A stretch of 64,000 nucleotides of DNA, taken from positions 1 to 64,000 of the forward strand of contig JAIBBP010000281.1 in the NCBI GenBank assembly GCA_019694615.1, in the 5' to 3' direction. Shown in pieces: positions 1-7,706 of the stretch. The notes beneath the pieces were generated by a model, which was not told where the DNA came from, did not search any database, and worked only from the letters and a program-made list of their open reading frames with translations. The translations under genes and the position numbers were made by a program. Source of the DNA: Microthrixaceae bacterium. Lineage in GTDB: Bacteria; Actinomycetota; Acidimicrobiia; Acidimicrobiales; Microtrichaceae. Within the stretch, counting starts at the first letter, position 1. Every line of letters starts with the position of its first letter.

Positions 1-732
1 TCGGTGCGGATCGGCCTTCAGGCGATGCGTTGGTCGCGGGGCGAGAGCGAACCGGACCGCCCCGAGGTGCCGTCGATTCGGGAACGCCTGGTGGTGCTTG
101 CCGTGGTGGCCACGGTCTTGGCTGTCTTTCTGCTGGTTCCCTTGGGCGTGGCGGCGATGCTGCGACCGACCGTGGGTGCCGCGTGGGGCGCGGCGTTCGT
201 CGAGGGTGTGGTCCGCCTCGTGCTGTTCGTGGGCTACTTGGCCATGCTGTCGCGGCTACCGGGAGTCCGGCGGACCCTCGAATACCACGGGGCCGAGCAC
301 ATGGTGATCGCGGCGTACGAGCACCACGATGTCCGTTCGGTCGACAGCGCTCGGGACTACAGCGTGCGCCACCCTCGTTGTGGCACCGACTTCTTCCTGC
401 TCATCTTTGTGATCTCGATCGTGGCGTTCGCGTTGGTCGGCCACCTTCCCGCTGCGGCGCTCGTGATCAGCCGCGTCGTGCTCGCTCCCGTGGTTGTGGG
501 CGTGGCCTACGAGTTGTTGCGGCTGGGTGGCACGTCGGAGCACGACGGTGTTGCGGCGGTGCTGTCGGCTCCCGGTCTCTTCCTCCAGCGGTTCACGACC
601 CGGATGCCCGACGATCGGCAGATCGAGGTGGCGCTCGCTGCACTCGAAACGCTTCTTCCAGAGCGATCGCGCAACGAAATCAGCGGTGAAGTAGCAGATA
701 CACAACCGTTTCAGTTGACAGCGGGCGCCTGA
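1..732 (+). CDS. DUF1385 (YqhQ-like) membrane protein, 5' end missing
   Basis: The frame is open to the window edge, so the N-terminus lies outside the window; the GTG at 4 is an unlikely start because the usual N-terminal G-G-Q-A-V block of the family is absent. The visible 242 residues contain the family signature, YHGAEHMVIAAYEH (near residue 95) followed by RHPRCGTDFF (near residue 125). Hydrophobic segments lie near residues 28-52, 60-82, 132-152 and 155-175. DUF1385/YqhQ proteins are integral membrane proteins of unknown biochemical function; the conserved His, Glu and Cys suggest metal binding, but that is inference. The downstream aminotransferase starts 18 nt after the stop. Confidence 0.85.
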   Translation, partial: SVRIGLQAMRWSRGESEPDRPEVPSIRERLVVLAVVATVLAVFLLVPLGVAAMLRPTVGAAWGAAFVEGVVRLVLFVGYLAMLSRLPGVRRTLEYHGAEHMVIAAYEHHDVRSVDSARDYSVRHPRCGTDFFLLIFVISIVAFALVGHLPAAALVISRVVLAPVVVGVAYELLRLGGTSEHDGVAAVLSAPGLFLQRFTTRMPDDRQIEVALAALETLLPERSRNEISGEVADTQPFQLTAGA

Positions 733-749
733 GGATCGAACCTTGAGGC

Positions 750-2141
750 ATGAGCCTCGACGTGGTCAGCGCGGTGGATCGGAACCGGCTCGCTGAACTA
801 CAGGTCCGGGAGGAGCGTCGCTTCGTCGACACCCACGCCCGGTCCGCCGAGCAGGCGGCCCGGAGCGGACACCTGCTCGGCGGTGTGCCGATGGCATGGA
901 TGACCCGCTGGCCAGGAGCGTTTCCGATCGTGTTCGAGGAAGCGTCCGGAGCTCGGTTCCGTGACGTCGACGGCCACGACTACGTCGACTTCTGTCTCGG
1001 TGACACCGGAGCCATGGCTGGCCACGCCCTCCCCGCCGTCGCCGACGCGCTGGCACGCCAGGCCGGTCGAGGAATCACGACGATGCTGCCCAGCACCGAC
1101 GCCGCCTGGGTCGCCGACGAGCTCGCACGCCGGTTCGGGTTGCCGCAGTGGCAGATGGCGATGACCGCGACCGACGCCAACCGCTTCGTGCTCCGCTTTG
1201 CCCGCCACATCACCGGTCGCGACAAGATCCTGGTGTTCGACTGGTGTTACCACGGCACCGTCGACGAAGCCTTCGCCACGCTCGACGACGCGGGCCGGGT
1301 GCACACCCGGCCCGGCACGATCGGCGCGCCCATCGGTGTGTCGTCGACGACCAAGGTGGTGCAGTTCAACGACCTCGCCGCGCTCGAGGAAGCCCTCGCG
1401 CCCGGTGACGTCGCATGTGTCCTCGCCGAGCCGGCGCTCACCAACGTCGGTATCGTCCTTCCCGAGCCCGGCTTCCACGAGGCGATGAGGGAGATCTGCG
1501 ACCGCACGGGCACGCTGCTCGTGATCGACGAGACGCACACCTTGTGCGCCGGCCCCGGCGGCGCCACGAGTTCGTGGGGGCTGCGTCCCGACTTCTTCGT
1601 GATCGGCAAGGCGATCGGTGGCGGAATGCCGGTCGCCGCCTACGGCATGACCGCCGAGGTTGCAGAGCGGTTGTACCCGGCGATCGGTGGGATCGAGGTG
1701 GACACCTCCGGCGTCGGCGGGACGCTGACGGGCAACGCGCTCGCGCTCGCGGCGGTGCGGGCTACGTTGTCGACGACCCTCGGCGAGGACGACTTCGCAC
1801 GGATGATCCCACTCGCCGAGGCGTGGACCGACGGAGTGCAGGGCGTCATCGATGTTCACGATCTCCCGTGGTGTGTCAACCGTCTGGGCTGTCGAGCCGA
1901 GTACTGGTTCTGTCCACCTCCGCGAAACGGTCGGGACGCCGCACTCGCCGTGGACGCCGAACTCGACGCGTACCTCCACCTGTACACGCTCAACCGGGGG
2001 ATCCTGATGACCCCGTTCCACAACATGGCGCTGATCTCACCCGCCCACGTGCGGGCCGACGTCGACCGTCACACCGAGGTGTTCGCCTCAGCACTCGATG
2101 AGTTAGTGGGGCAGCGCTCGTTCTGTTCCGCGAATCTCTAG
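750..2141 (+). CDS. Class III aminotransferase, glutamate-1-semialdehyde aminomutase-like
   Basis: A 463-residue PLP enzyme of fold type I, class III. The cofactor lysine is K287 in FVIGKAIGGGMP and the PLP-binding aspartate lies in VIDETHT, about 48 residues earlier. The arrangement resembles HemL-type aminomutases and related omega-transaminases, but no pathway neighbour fixes the substrate; the SDR downstream could act on the carbonyl product (inference). ATG at 750 has no strong Shine-Dalgarno sequence, and no upstream in-frame alternative is better. The last codons (RSFCSANL) and the stop lie inside a palindromic repeat that begins at 2120, so the natural C-terminus may have been replaced by repeat sequence. 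Confidence 0.85.
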   Translation: MSLDVVSAVDRNRLAELQVREERRFVDTHARSAEQAARSGHLLGGVPMAWMTRWPGAFPIVFEEASGARFRDVDGHDYVDFCLGDTGAMAGHALPAVADALARQAGRGITTMLPSTDAAWVADELARRFGLPQWQMAMTATDANRFVLRFARHITGRDKILVFDWCYHGTVDEAFATLDDAGRVHTRPGTIGAPIGVSSTTKVVQFNDLAALEEALAPGDVACVLAEPALTNVGIVLPEPGFHEAMREICDRTGTLLVIDETHTLCAGPGGATSSWGLRPDFFVIGKAIGGGMPVAAYGMTAEVAERLYPAIGGIEVDTSGVGGTLTGNALALAAVRATLSTTLGEDDFARMIPLAEAWTDGVQGVIDVHDLPWCVNRLGCRAEYWFCPPPRNGRDAALAVDAELDAYLHLYTLNRGILMTPFHNMALISPAHVRADVDRHTEVFASALDELVGQRSFCSANL

Positions 2142-2169
2142 GAAATCCTGAAGATTCGCGGGACAGAAC
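2120..2169. repeat. Palindromic repeat, family 2 (GTTCTGTYCCGCG)
   Basis: Arms 2120-2137 and 2152-2169 are complementary over 18 nt apart from one G-T pair. The centre AGGAAATCCT is itself palindromic. It closely matches the repeat at 30031-30084 in outer arms and centre. It overlaps the last codons and stop of the aminotransferase, which is unusual for a plain terminator. Confidence 0.85.
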
Positions 2170-2211
2170 CGGCTTCGGGCGGTGCGGTCCATTGATCGGA
2201 CTGCGGCGTGG

Positions 2212-2217
2212 TACAAC
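2212..2217 (+). promoter_or_regulatory. Candidate -10 (TACAAC) of leaderless SDR transcript
   Basis: TACAAC ends 6 nt before the ATG at 2224, so transcription would begin at the start codon. No Shine-Dalgarno sequence is present. The same geometry recurs at many other genes in the window. Confidence 0.45.
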
Positions 2218-2223
2218 CGGGAC

Positions 2224-3039
2224 ATGGCGATTCACGACCTTTCGTTGCCCGTCGCGCGTGACCTCGAAGGTCAGGTGGCGATCGTCACCGGATCAGGGAG
2301 CCCTGTCGGCATCGGCTTCGCGGTGGCGACCGATCTGGCCCGTCGAGGTGCGCTGGTGGTCATCGGGTCCACGACCGATCGCATCCACGACCGTGTCGCC
2401 GAACTCGTCGCGGATGGCCACGAGGCCCTCGGATTCATCGGCGACCTGGTGGATCCGCAGGTGTCGGTGCGCCTCGTCGGGCTCGTCGGCGACCGGATCG
2501 GTCGCCTCGACATCCTCGTGAACAATGCAGGCATGACGGCCCTCGGTGAGGAGGCGACGGGCCCGGTCGCTATCGACGACCTCACCGACGCTGCGTGGCG
2601 TCGAGGCATCGACCGCAACCTCACCTCGGCGTTCAACACCAGCCGCGCCGCGGTGCCCCTCATGCGAGCTTCCGGCTACGGCCGAATCGTCCACCTGGGG
2701 TCGGTCAGCGGGATGACGATGGCCTTCACCGGCGACGTCGCCTACCACTCGGCCAAGGCCGGCATCGGTGGGCTGACTCGGTCCATGGCCCTCGAGTTGG
2801 CACCGCACGGCGTCACGGTGAACGCGGTTGCTCCGGGCTGGATCGCTACTGCTGGGTCCGACGCGGCCGAGCTCGCGGCCGGCGAAGCGACCCCGGTCGG
2901 CCGGCCGGGGACGCCGACGGAAGTGGCGGCCGTGGTCGGCATGCTCGTGTCGCCGGCTGCCGCCTACGTCTGCGGCCAGGTGATCGTCGTCGACGGCGGC
3001 AACAGCCTCGAGGAGAACCGCGCCCTCCGCGCGTCATGA
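2224..3039 (+). CDS. Short-chain dehydrogenase/reductase
   Basis: A 271-residue classical SDR. The cofactor loop VTGSGSPVGIG lies near residue 19, LVNNAG near 98, the catalytic serine in LGSVSG, and the Y-x3-K pair is Y174/K178 (YHSAK). The C-terminal GQVIVVDGG motif is typical of FabG-like members. Start ATG 2224 is chosen because the -10-like TACAAC ends 6 nt upstream, whereas the longer frame from 2182 runs back over the promoter and near the palindrome. The reaction would be NAD(P)-dependent alcohol/ketone interconversion; the substrate is not indicated. The AsnC regulator follows 25 nt after the stop. Confidence 0.9.
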   Translation: MAIHDLSLPVARDLEGQVAIVTGSGSPVGIGFAVATDLARRGALVVIGSTTDRIHDRVAELVADGHEALGFIGDLVDPQVSVRLVGLVGDRIGRLDILVNNAGMTALGEEATGPVAIDDLTDAAWRRGIDRNLTSAFNTSRAAVPLMRASGYGRIVHLGSVSGMTMAFTGDVAYHSAKAGIGGLTRSMALELAPHGVTVNAVAPGWIATAGSDAAELAAGEATPVGRPGTPTEVAAVVGMLVSPAAAYVCGQVIVVDGGNSLEENRALRAS

Positions 3040-3051
3040 ACCCGGCCCTCG

Positions 3052-3057
3052 TAGGCT
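3052..3057 (+). promoter_or_regulatory. Candidate -10 (TAGGCT), leaderless regulator
   Basis: TAGGCT ends 7 nt before the GTG at 3065 and there is no Shine-Dalgarno sequence. It fits the window-wide leaderless pattern. Confidence 0.45.
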
Positions 3058-3064
3058 CGCCGGT

Positions 3065-3526
3065 GTGACGGGGCTGGCCATCGAGCTCGACGACATCGAC
3101 AAGCGCATCGTCACCGAGCTTCAGCGCGACGGGCGGATCAGCTACGCCGATCTCGGTCCCATCGTCGGCCTTTCGCCCGCAGCGGTGCGACAGCGCGTGC
3201 AACGCATTCTCGACGCCGGCATCGTGCAGGTGGTGGGGGTGACCGACCCTCAAGCGCTGGGGTTCCCGGTCATGGCCATGCTCGGCGTTCAAGTCGACGG
3301 CGACGTCACCGCGATCGCCGACCGCATCGCCGAGGTCGACGGTGTGATCTACATCGTGATGTCGGCAGGCAGCTTCGACCTGATGGTCGAGGTGATCTGC
3401 GAGGACACGATGGCGCTCCTCGACCTGATCAACGCTCGGGTGAAGACGGTTCCGGGCGTGCGGCGCGTGGAGAGCTTCGTCTACTTCGGCATCCACACCC
3501 ACCGGTTCGGGTGGGGGGTCCGCTGA
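3065..3526 (+). CDS. Lrp/AsnC-family transcriptional regulator
   Basis: 153 residues, the normal length for one-domain-pair Lrp/AsnC proteins. The N-terminal winged helix (LDDIDKRIVTELQRDGRISYADLG, then VGLSPAAVRQRVQRI as recognition helix) is followed by a RAM ligand-binding domain with the usual GVRRVESFVYFGIHTHRFGW end. Such proteins form dimers to octamers and respond to amino acids or related metabolites. The nearby aminotransferase and SDR are plausible targets (inference). GTG at 3065 is preferred over the overlapping GTG at 3063, which is in another frame. Confidence 0.9.
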   Translation: MTGLAIELDDIDKRIVTELQRDGRISYADLGPIVGLSPAAVRQRVQRILDAGIVQVVGVTDPQALGFPVMAMLGVQVDGDVTAIADRIAEVDGVIYIVMSAGSFDLMVEVICEDTMALLDLINARVKTVPGVRRVESFVYFGIHTHRFGWGVR

Positions 3527-3548
3527 TGCGCGAGACGGAGGTTCGGCC

Positions 3549-4013
3549 GTGACAACCAGGCAACCGAAGCCGTACACCGAGGCGCAGGAGCGCCGAGGTG
3601 ACCGCTTCATCAAGTTCATGTCATCGGTCAACACCGGGCTGTACCGCCGCACCGGTGGTCGCGTCGGCGGTCGCCTGGCCGGCGCTCCGGTGTGCCTGCT
3701 CACCACCATCGGACGAAAGAGCGGCGAGCCCCGGACCATGCCGCTCCTGTACCTGCGCGACGGCGCCGACATCGTGCTCGTTGCATCGAAAGGGGGGTTC
3801 TCCAGGCACCCGCAGTGGTACCTGAACCTGCTCGCGAACCCCGAGGTGACCGTGCAGATCAAACGCCGCCGCATGGACATGAGAGCCGAGGTCGCCGACG
3901 ACTCGCGGAAGGCGGAGTTGTGGCCCCGCCTCGTGGAGATGTATCGGCAGTACGACGACTACCAGGCCCGCACCGACCGCGAGATCCCCGTCGTGATCTG
4001 CACACCTCGGTGA
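3549..4013 (+). CDS. Deazaflavin (F420)-dependent nitroreductase family protein
   Basis: 154 residues matching the DDN/TIGR00026 split-barrel family: the block LLTTIGRKSGEPRTMPLLYLRDG (near residues 52-75) followed by VASKGGFSRHPQWYLNLLANP is characteristic. Members use F420H2, a cofactor widespread in actinobacteria, to reduce diverse acceptors; the physiological substrate is usually unknown. GTG start at 3549 follows the regulator stop by 22 nt, and the AI-2E-type permease begins 7 nt after its stop, so 3065-5467 may be one transcription unit. Confidence 0.85.
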   Translation: MTTRQPKPYTEAQERRGDRFIKFMSSVNTGLYRRTGGRVGGRLAGAPVCLLTTIGRKSGEPRTMPLLYLRDGADIVLVASKGGFSRHPQWYLNLLANPEVTVQIKRRRMDMRAEVADDSRKAELWPRLVEMYRQYDDYQARTDREIPVVICTPR

Positions 4014-4020
4014 GGGTGGT

Positions 4021-5109
4021 ATGACCGACACTCCGAGGCGCCGGCGAACCGACCCGGTTCCCGCATCGCTCGTCGCCGCGTCCGAATGGTCGTGGCGAAT
4101 CATCGTCGTGGTGGTTGCGATCGGACTCGTCGCCTACGGCGCGGCGGTCCTCGGGTTCATCGTCGGCCCCGTCTTCGTCGCTCTCGTGATCTCGGCACTG
4201 CTCGAGCCCGTGCGCCGGCTTCTCCTCCGCTGGGGTGCGTCGACCACCCTCGCGTGGGTCGCGACGTTTCTGTTCGGTGTGCTCGTCGTCACGAGCATTC
4301 TGGTGGCGGCGATCAGTGAGTTCTCGTCAAACTTCGACACGCTGTCGGAGCAGGCATTGGGTGGCGTGGACGAGTTCACGGACTGGCTGGCAACCGGACC
4401 GCTCAAGATGGACGCCGGAGGCTTGAACGAAGCGGTGGACAACGCACTGGAGACCCTCAAGGACGACCCGAGTGGCGCGATCACCGGAACGGTGTCGGTG
4501 CTCTCGACCACCTCAAGCCTGCTCGCCGCGGGAGTCCTGACGCTCCTCACCACGCTGTTCCTCATGAAGGACCGCGAGATCATGTGGTTGTGGTTCACGA
4601 AGCTCTTCCCATCCGGCGCCCAGCCGCGAGTCGACGCTGCGGGCCGAGCGGGGTGGGAGGTCCTGATCTCCTACACGCGGGTGACACTCACCTCCGCGGT
4701 GGTGGACTCCACCGTGATCGGCATCGCTTCGTGGATCGCCGGTCTCCCGGTCGCGTTCGCCCTGGCGGTCGTCGTGTTCCTGTTCGCGTTCATCCCGACG
4801 GTGGGCGCTATCTTCAGCGGCTTGCTCGTCGTCGCTGTCGCGCTCGTTTCCCAGGGTCCGACGACGGCGTTGGTGATGGCGATCGTGGTGCTCGTAGTGC
4901 AACAGCTCGACGCCAACGTGATGTACCCGATGCTGGCGAATCGCCATCTTGCCCTTCATCCGTTGGCGAGCCTGCTGCTCGTCGCTGCGGGAGGTGTGGT
5001 CGCCGGGCTGTTCGGGGCGTTCGTCGCCGTTCCCCTCGCCGCTGTCCTGATTGCTGTGGGCGGAGAGCTTCGGCGGTCCCAACTGTGCAACGATGCTCCG
5101 CATGGATGA
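4021..5109 (+). CDS. AI-2E transporter family (YdiK/PerM-like) permease
   Basis: 362 residues with paired N-terminal membrane segments (residues about 22-60 and 75-100), a soluble middle with an amphipathic stretch (100-150), and a C-terminal membrane block that includes VAFALAVVVFLFAFIPTVGAIFSGLL and LANRHLALHPL. These match PF01594. The family covers AI-2 exporters, Na+/H+ antiporters and uncharacterised permeases, so the cargo is unknown. Its 3' end overlaps the next ORF by 8 nt, implying translational coupling. Confidence 0.85.
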   Translation: MTDTPRRRRTDPVPASLVAASEWSWRIIVVVVAIGLVAYGAAVLGFIVGPVFVALVISALLEPVRRLLLRWGASTTLAWVATFLFGVLVVTSILVAAISEFSSNFDTLSEQALGGVDEFTDWLATGPLKMDAGGLNEAVDNALETLKDDPSGAITGTVSVLSTTSSLLAAGVLTLLTTLFLMKDREIMWLWFTKLFPSGAQPRVDAAGRAGWEVLISYTRVTLTSAVVDSTVIGIASWIAGLPVAFALAVVVFLFAFIPTVGAIFSGLLVVAVALVSQGPTTALVMAIVVLVVQQLDANVMYPMLANRHLALHPLASLLLVAAGGVVAGLFGAFVAVPLAAVLIAVGGELRRSQLCNDAPHG

Positions 5110-5467
5110 CCGTTTCATCGCCCGTTTCGTCGCCGCCGGCCGAGTCCTGTTCGGGATCGCGTGTCTCGCTGCACCACGCCAGATTCTCGCTCAGTGGGGC
5201 AAGGACGCGTCCCCGGTTGTTCTCTGGTGGATCCGAGTGTTCGGCATTCGTGATGTCGTGTTGGGGGCAGGTGCCCTCGTCTCGCTGAACGAGGACCAGC
5301 CATCCACCACGTGGGTCAAGGCTGGGGCGATGGCGGACTCAGCCGATGTGGTCGTCACGGTGCTCGGCCGTGACGAGCTCGGTGCGGCCTTCGTCGTGCC
5401 GAGCTTGGCGGTGGCCGGTTCTGCGGCTGCCCTGGGTTGGAAGGCCACCATCGGTCTCAGCCGGTAG
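5102..5467 (+). CDS. Small hydrophobic membrane protein, unknown function
   Basis: 121 residues from ATG 5102 (in-frame ATG 5093 is possible). Segments near residues 8-24, 35-52 and 90-112 are hydrophobic. The GRVLFGIACLAAPRQIL...RVFGIRDVVLGAGAL pattern resembles small actinobacterial membrane proteins of unknown role. It overlaps the end of the AI-2E-family permease and is followed 10 nt later by the acyltransferase, suggesting a membrane-related operon. No catalytic motif is evident. Confidence 0.65.
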   Translation: MDDRFIARFVAAGRVLFGIACLAAPRQILAQWGKDASPVVLWWIRVFGIRDVVLGAGALVSLNEDQPSTTWVKAGAMADSADVVVTVLGRDELGAAFVVPSLAVAGSAAALGWKATIGLSR

Positions 5468-5470
5468 GGT
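5465..5470 (+). promoter_or_regulatory. Candidate -10 (TAGGGT), leaderless plsC-like gene
   Basis: TAGGGT ends 7 nt before GTG 5478 and overlaps the stop codon of the preceding gene. It would allow the acyltransferase to be transcribed separately. Confidence 0.4.
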
Positions 5471-5477
5471 CGCGATC

Positions 5478-6089
5478 GTGAAAGCGACCAACGTGAAGGC
5501 AGCGATCGGGCGCTGGGCACTCTGGCTCTGGCGGTGGAAGCCGGTGGGAGTTCGACCGTCACGGGGATCGGTGGTGGTGTGTGCTCCGCATACGTCCAAC
5601 GTCGACTATCTGCTGATGATCTTCACGGCGTGGACCCAGCACATGAACCTGGCCTTCCTCGGCAAGACGGCGCTGTTCAAACCTCCGCTCGGATGGCTGA
5701 TGCGCGCCACGGGCGGAATCCCCGTCGACCGCTCGGCTCCCCAGGGTCTCGTGGGCCAGATGGCCGACGAGTTCGCGAAGCGACCCGACCTGATGCTGGC
5801 AATCCCCGCTGAGGGCACCCGCAGCCTCACAGAGTACTGGAAGTCCGGGTTCTACCGGATCGCCGAGAAGGCCGGTGTCCCGATCTCGCTGGCGTTCATC
5901 GACAAGTCGACTAGGACCGTCGGCTTCGGTCCCGAGTTCGAACCGAGCGGTGACCTCGTCGCCGACATGGATCGCATCCGAGCCTTCTACGACGGCAAGA
6001 TCGGCCTCAAGCACGAGAACTTCGGGCCGATCCGGCTCCGCGAGGAATCGCCGGCGGAATCGCCTGAGGAGGGCACCGAAGCGAGCTGA
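5478..6089 (+). CDS. 1-acyl-sn-glycerol-3-phosphate acyltransferase-like protein
   Basis: 203 residues from GTG 5478. The PlsC catalytic block H-x4-D is HTSNVD (near residue 37), and the later EGTRSLTEYWKSGFYRIAEKAGVPI matches motif III and motif IV of membrane-associated acyltransferases. It would transfer an acyl chain to lysophosphatidic acid or a related acceptor at the inner membrane face. It is at the short end for PlsC, and the glycine/proline pattern (GGIPVDRSAPQGLV) resembles single-domain acyltransferases of unknown acceptor. The start follows the -10-like TAGGGT at the leaderless distance; the upstream extension of the frame is a shadow of the previous gene. Confidence 0.85.
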   Translation: MKATNVKAAIGRWALWLWRWKPVGVRPSRGSVVVCAPHTSNVDYLLMIFTAWTQHMNLAFLGKTALFKPPLGWLMRATGGIPVDRSAPQGLVGQMADEFAKRPDLMLAIPAEGTRSLTEYWKSGFYRIAEKAGVPISLAFIDKSTRTVGFGPEFEPSGDLVADMDRIRAFYDGKIGLKHENFGPIRLREESPAESPEEGTEAS

Positions 6090-6126
6090 CCTTGCGCCAA
6101 TCCCGGTGGGGGCCGGTTCGAACTGG

Positions 6127-6759
6127 CTAGGACGGCGCGTCGCGCCACATGAACTGCATGGTCGGGCCGTTCCTGATCGTGTGCGGAGCGGTGACGCGGA
6201 ACCCCACTCGGGCGTAGAAAGGAACGTTCGACTGCTTCGACGATTCGAGGTACGCGGGCAGACCCTCGACGTCGCAGCGTTCGAGTACGGGCGCCATGAG
6301 CGCACCGCCGATGCCGCGTCCCCGATGGGCGGGATCGGTTCCGAGGACGGCGAGATAGTGGTGAGGTTCGGGGGGATGGTGCCGTTCGATGTCGGACAGC
6401 ACCTTGACCTTGGTGACTCCGCGGAGCCCGACGATATGGATGAGGGTGGGGAGGTGCCGGAGGTAGGCGGTGAGCGGGACTCGCCATCTGTTGGGTGGCG
6501 CCCACACCGCAGCGCCGAGGATCTCGCCCGACTTCGAGTCTTCAGCGACGAGCACGGACTCGTCGGGTAGATGCACCTGCGCGACGAGCCCGAGCAGGAG
6601 CCCGGCGCGGGGCGCGACGGGGCGGGATCGAATCACGAAGTTCATGACGGGGTCGTCGTCGAACGCTCGGCCAAGCACCTGCCCGATGGCCGGTAGGTCC
6701 GCTCGGGTGGCTCGCCGCACCCCGAAGCCGGTTCCGCCGTTGACGCCGGTGCCGGTCAC
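6127..6759 (-). CDS. GNAT-family N-acetyltransferase
   Basis: Chosen start is GTG at 6759, 2 nt after the uppP stop, giving 210 residues. The acetyl-CoA loop is DPAHRGRGIGGALM (near residue 134), with HYLAVLGTDP before it and VPFYARVGFRV after it. The longer frame to 6822 only reads into uppP. Substrate is unknown. It is the last gene of the Pcs-like/uppP/GNAT operon and converges with the acyltransferase across a 37-nt gap. Confidence 0.85.
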   Translation of the reverse strand: MTGTGVNGGTGFGVRRATRADLPAIGQVLGRAFDDDPVMNFVIRSRPVAPRAGLLLGLVAQVHLPDESVLVAEDSKSGEILGAAVWAPPNRWRVPLTAYLRHLPTLIHIVGLRGVTKVKVLSDIERHHPPEPHHYLAVLGTDPAHRGRGIGGALMAPVLERCDVEGLPAYLESSKQSNVPFYARVGFRVTAPHTIRNGPTMQFMWRDAPS

Positions 6760-6761
6760 GG

Positions 6762-7706
6762 TCAGATGCGGTCTGTGGCGATCAGGACGACTGCTGCGGC
6801 GCCGACCGCGAGGCGGTACCAACCGAACACCGCGAGCCCCCGCTTGTTCAGCCAGTCGATCATGAACTTCACCGACAGGAACGCAGTGACGGCCGCGACG
6901 GCGATACCGACGAGCGGTGACACGACTCCGAACGTGTCCACCAGGGTGTCGCCGTTCTGGACCAGTTCGAGCGCAGTGGCGGCGCTCAGGGTGACGAACC
7001 CCAGGAGGAAACTGAACTCGACCGCGGTCGCCATGTTCACGCCGAGGAGCATCGCGGCGAGGATGGTTACGAAACTGCGGCTGGTGCCGGGGATCAGGGC
7101 GAGCGTCTGTGCGACGCCGATGATCGCCGCGTTACGAACGCCGATCTCGGACACCGACTCGATCCGAGTGGTCAGACGCGACTGCTGAGCGACGAAGAGC
7201 AGGATGATCAACCCGCCGACGATCCAGGTGATCGCGACCGGTGTGGGGCTCAGGAGGTGCTCCTTGACGGAGTCGCCGAAGAGCTTGCCGATGATCCCGG
7301 CTGGGATGAATGCAACGACGACCGCGATCAGCGAGTTTCGTCCGTCCTCGTCACGGCCCACGAGTCCACCGGCCATGGACATGAAGCGCTGCCAGAAGAT
7401 CCCGAGGACGGCGACGATGGCGCCCAACTGGATGACGACCGTGTAGCTGTCCGTGGCTGCCTTGTCGTCACCGGTGCCGATGTCGAGCAGGCGTTCGGTG
7501 ACGAGGAGATGGCCCGTCGAGCTGACCGGGAGGTACTCGGTGATTCCCTCGACGGCTCCGAGGATGACAGCGTCGACAGTGCTCAGCGGGACAGCGTCGG
7601 GTCGAGGTTCGGTCGGCGTCGGAGCGGCACCGGCCACGAGCGGAGCGACGACCACGGTCCCGATCAGAGCGAGGAGCACGACCGCTGCGAGGCGAGCGAA
7701 CCTCAT
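6762..7706 (-). CDS. uppP: Undecaprenyl-diphosphatase (UppP/BacA family)
   Basis: 314 residues. After a signal-like N-terminus (MRFARLAAVVLLALIGTVVV) comes the catalytic motif AVEGITEYLPVSSTGHLL (near residue 52) and the second motif IPGTSRSF. It recycles undecaprenyl diphosphate to the monophosphate for peptidoglycan lipid carriers at the outer face of the membrane. The second motif normally reads GTSRSG; here the last glycine is phenylalanine, which is unusual and worth a structural check. The start ATG overlaps the upstream gene stop as ATGA, and the GNAT start follows its stop by 2 nt. Confidence 0.9.
   Translation of the reverse strand: MRFARLAAVVLLALIGTVVVAPLVAGAAPTPTEPRPDAVPLSTVDAVILGAVEGITEYLPVSSTGHLLVTERLLDIGTGDDKAATDSYTVVIQLGAIVAVLGIFWQRFMSMAGGLVGRDEDGRNSLIAVVVAFIPAGIIGKLFGDSVKEHLLSPTPVAITWIVGGLIILLFVAQQSRLTTRIESVSEIGVRNAAIIGVAQTLALIPGTSRSFVTILAAMLLGVNMATAVEFSFLLGFVTLSAATALELVQNGDTLVDTFGVVSPLVGIAVAAVTAFLSVKFMIDWLNKRGLAVFGWYRLAVGAAAVVLIATDRI

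Noticed and set aside
798-2021. 407-codon open frame on the minus strand
   Set aside because: It lies wholly antisense to the class III aminotransferase, has no recognisable motif, and is a typical shadow frame of G+C-rich coding DNA.
6105-6125. tRNA-like GGTTCGAACT
   Set aside because: Flanking bases do not form a T-stem and no acceptor or anticodon arms are present.
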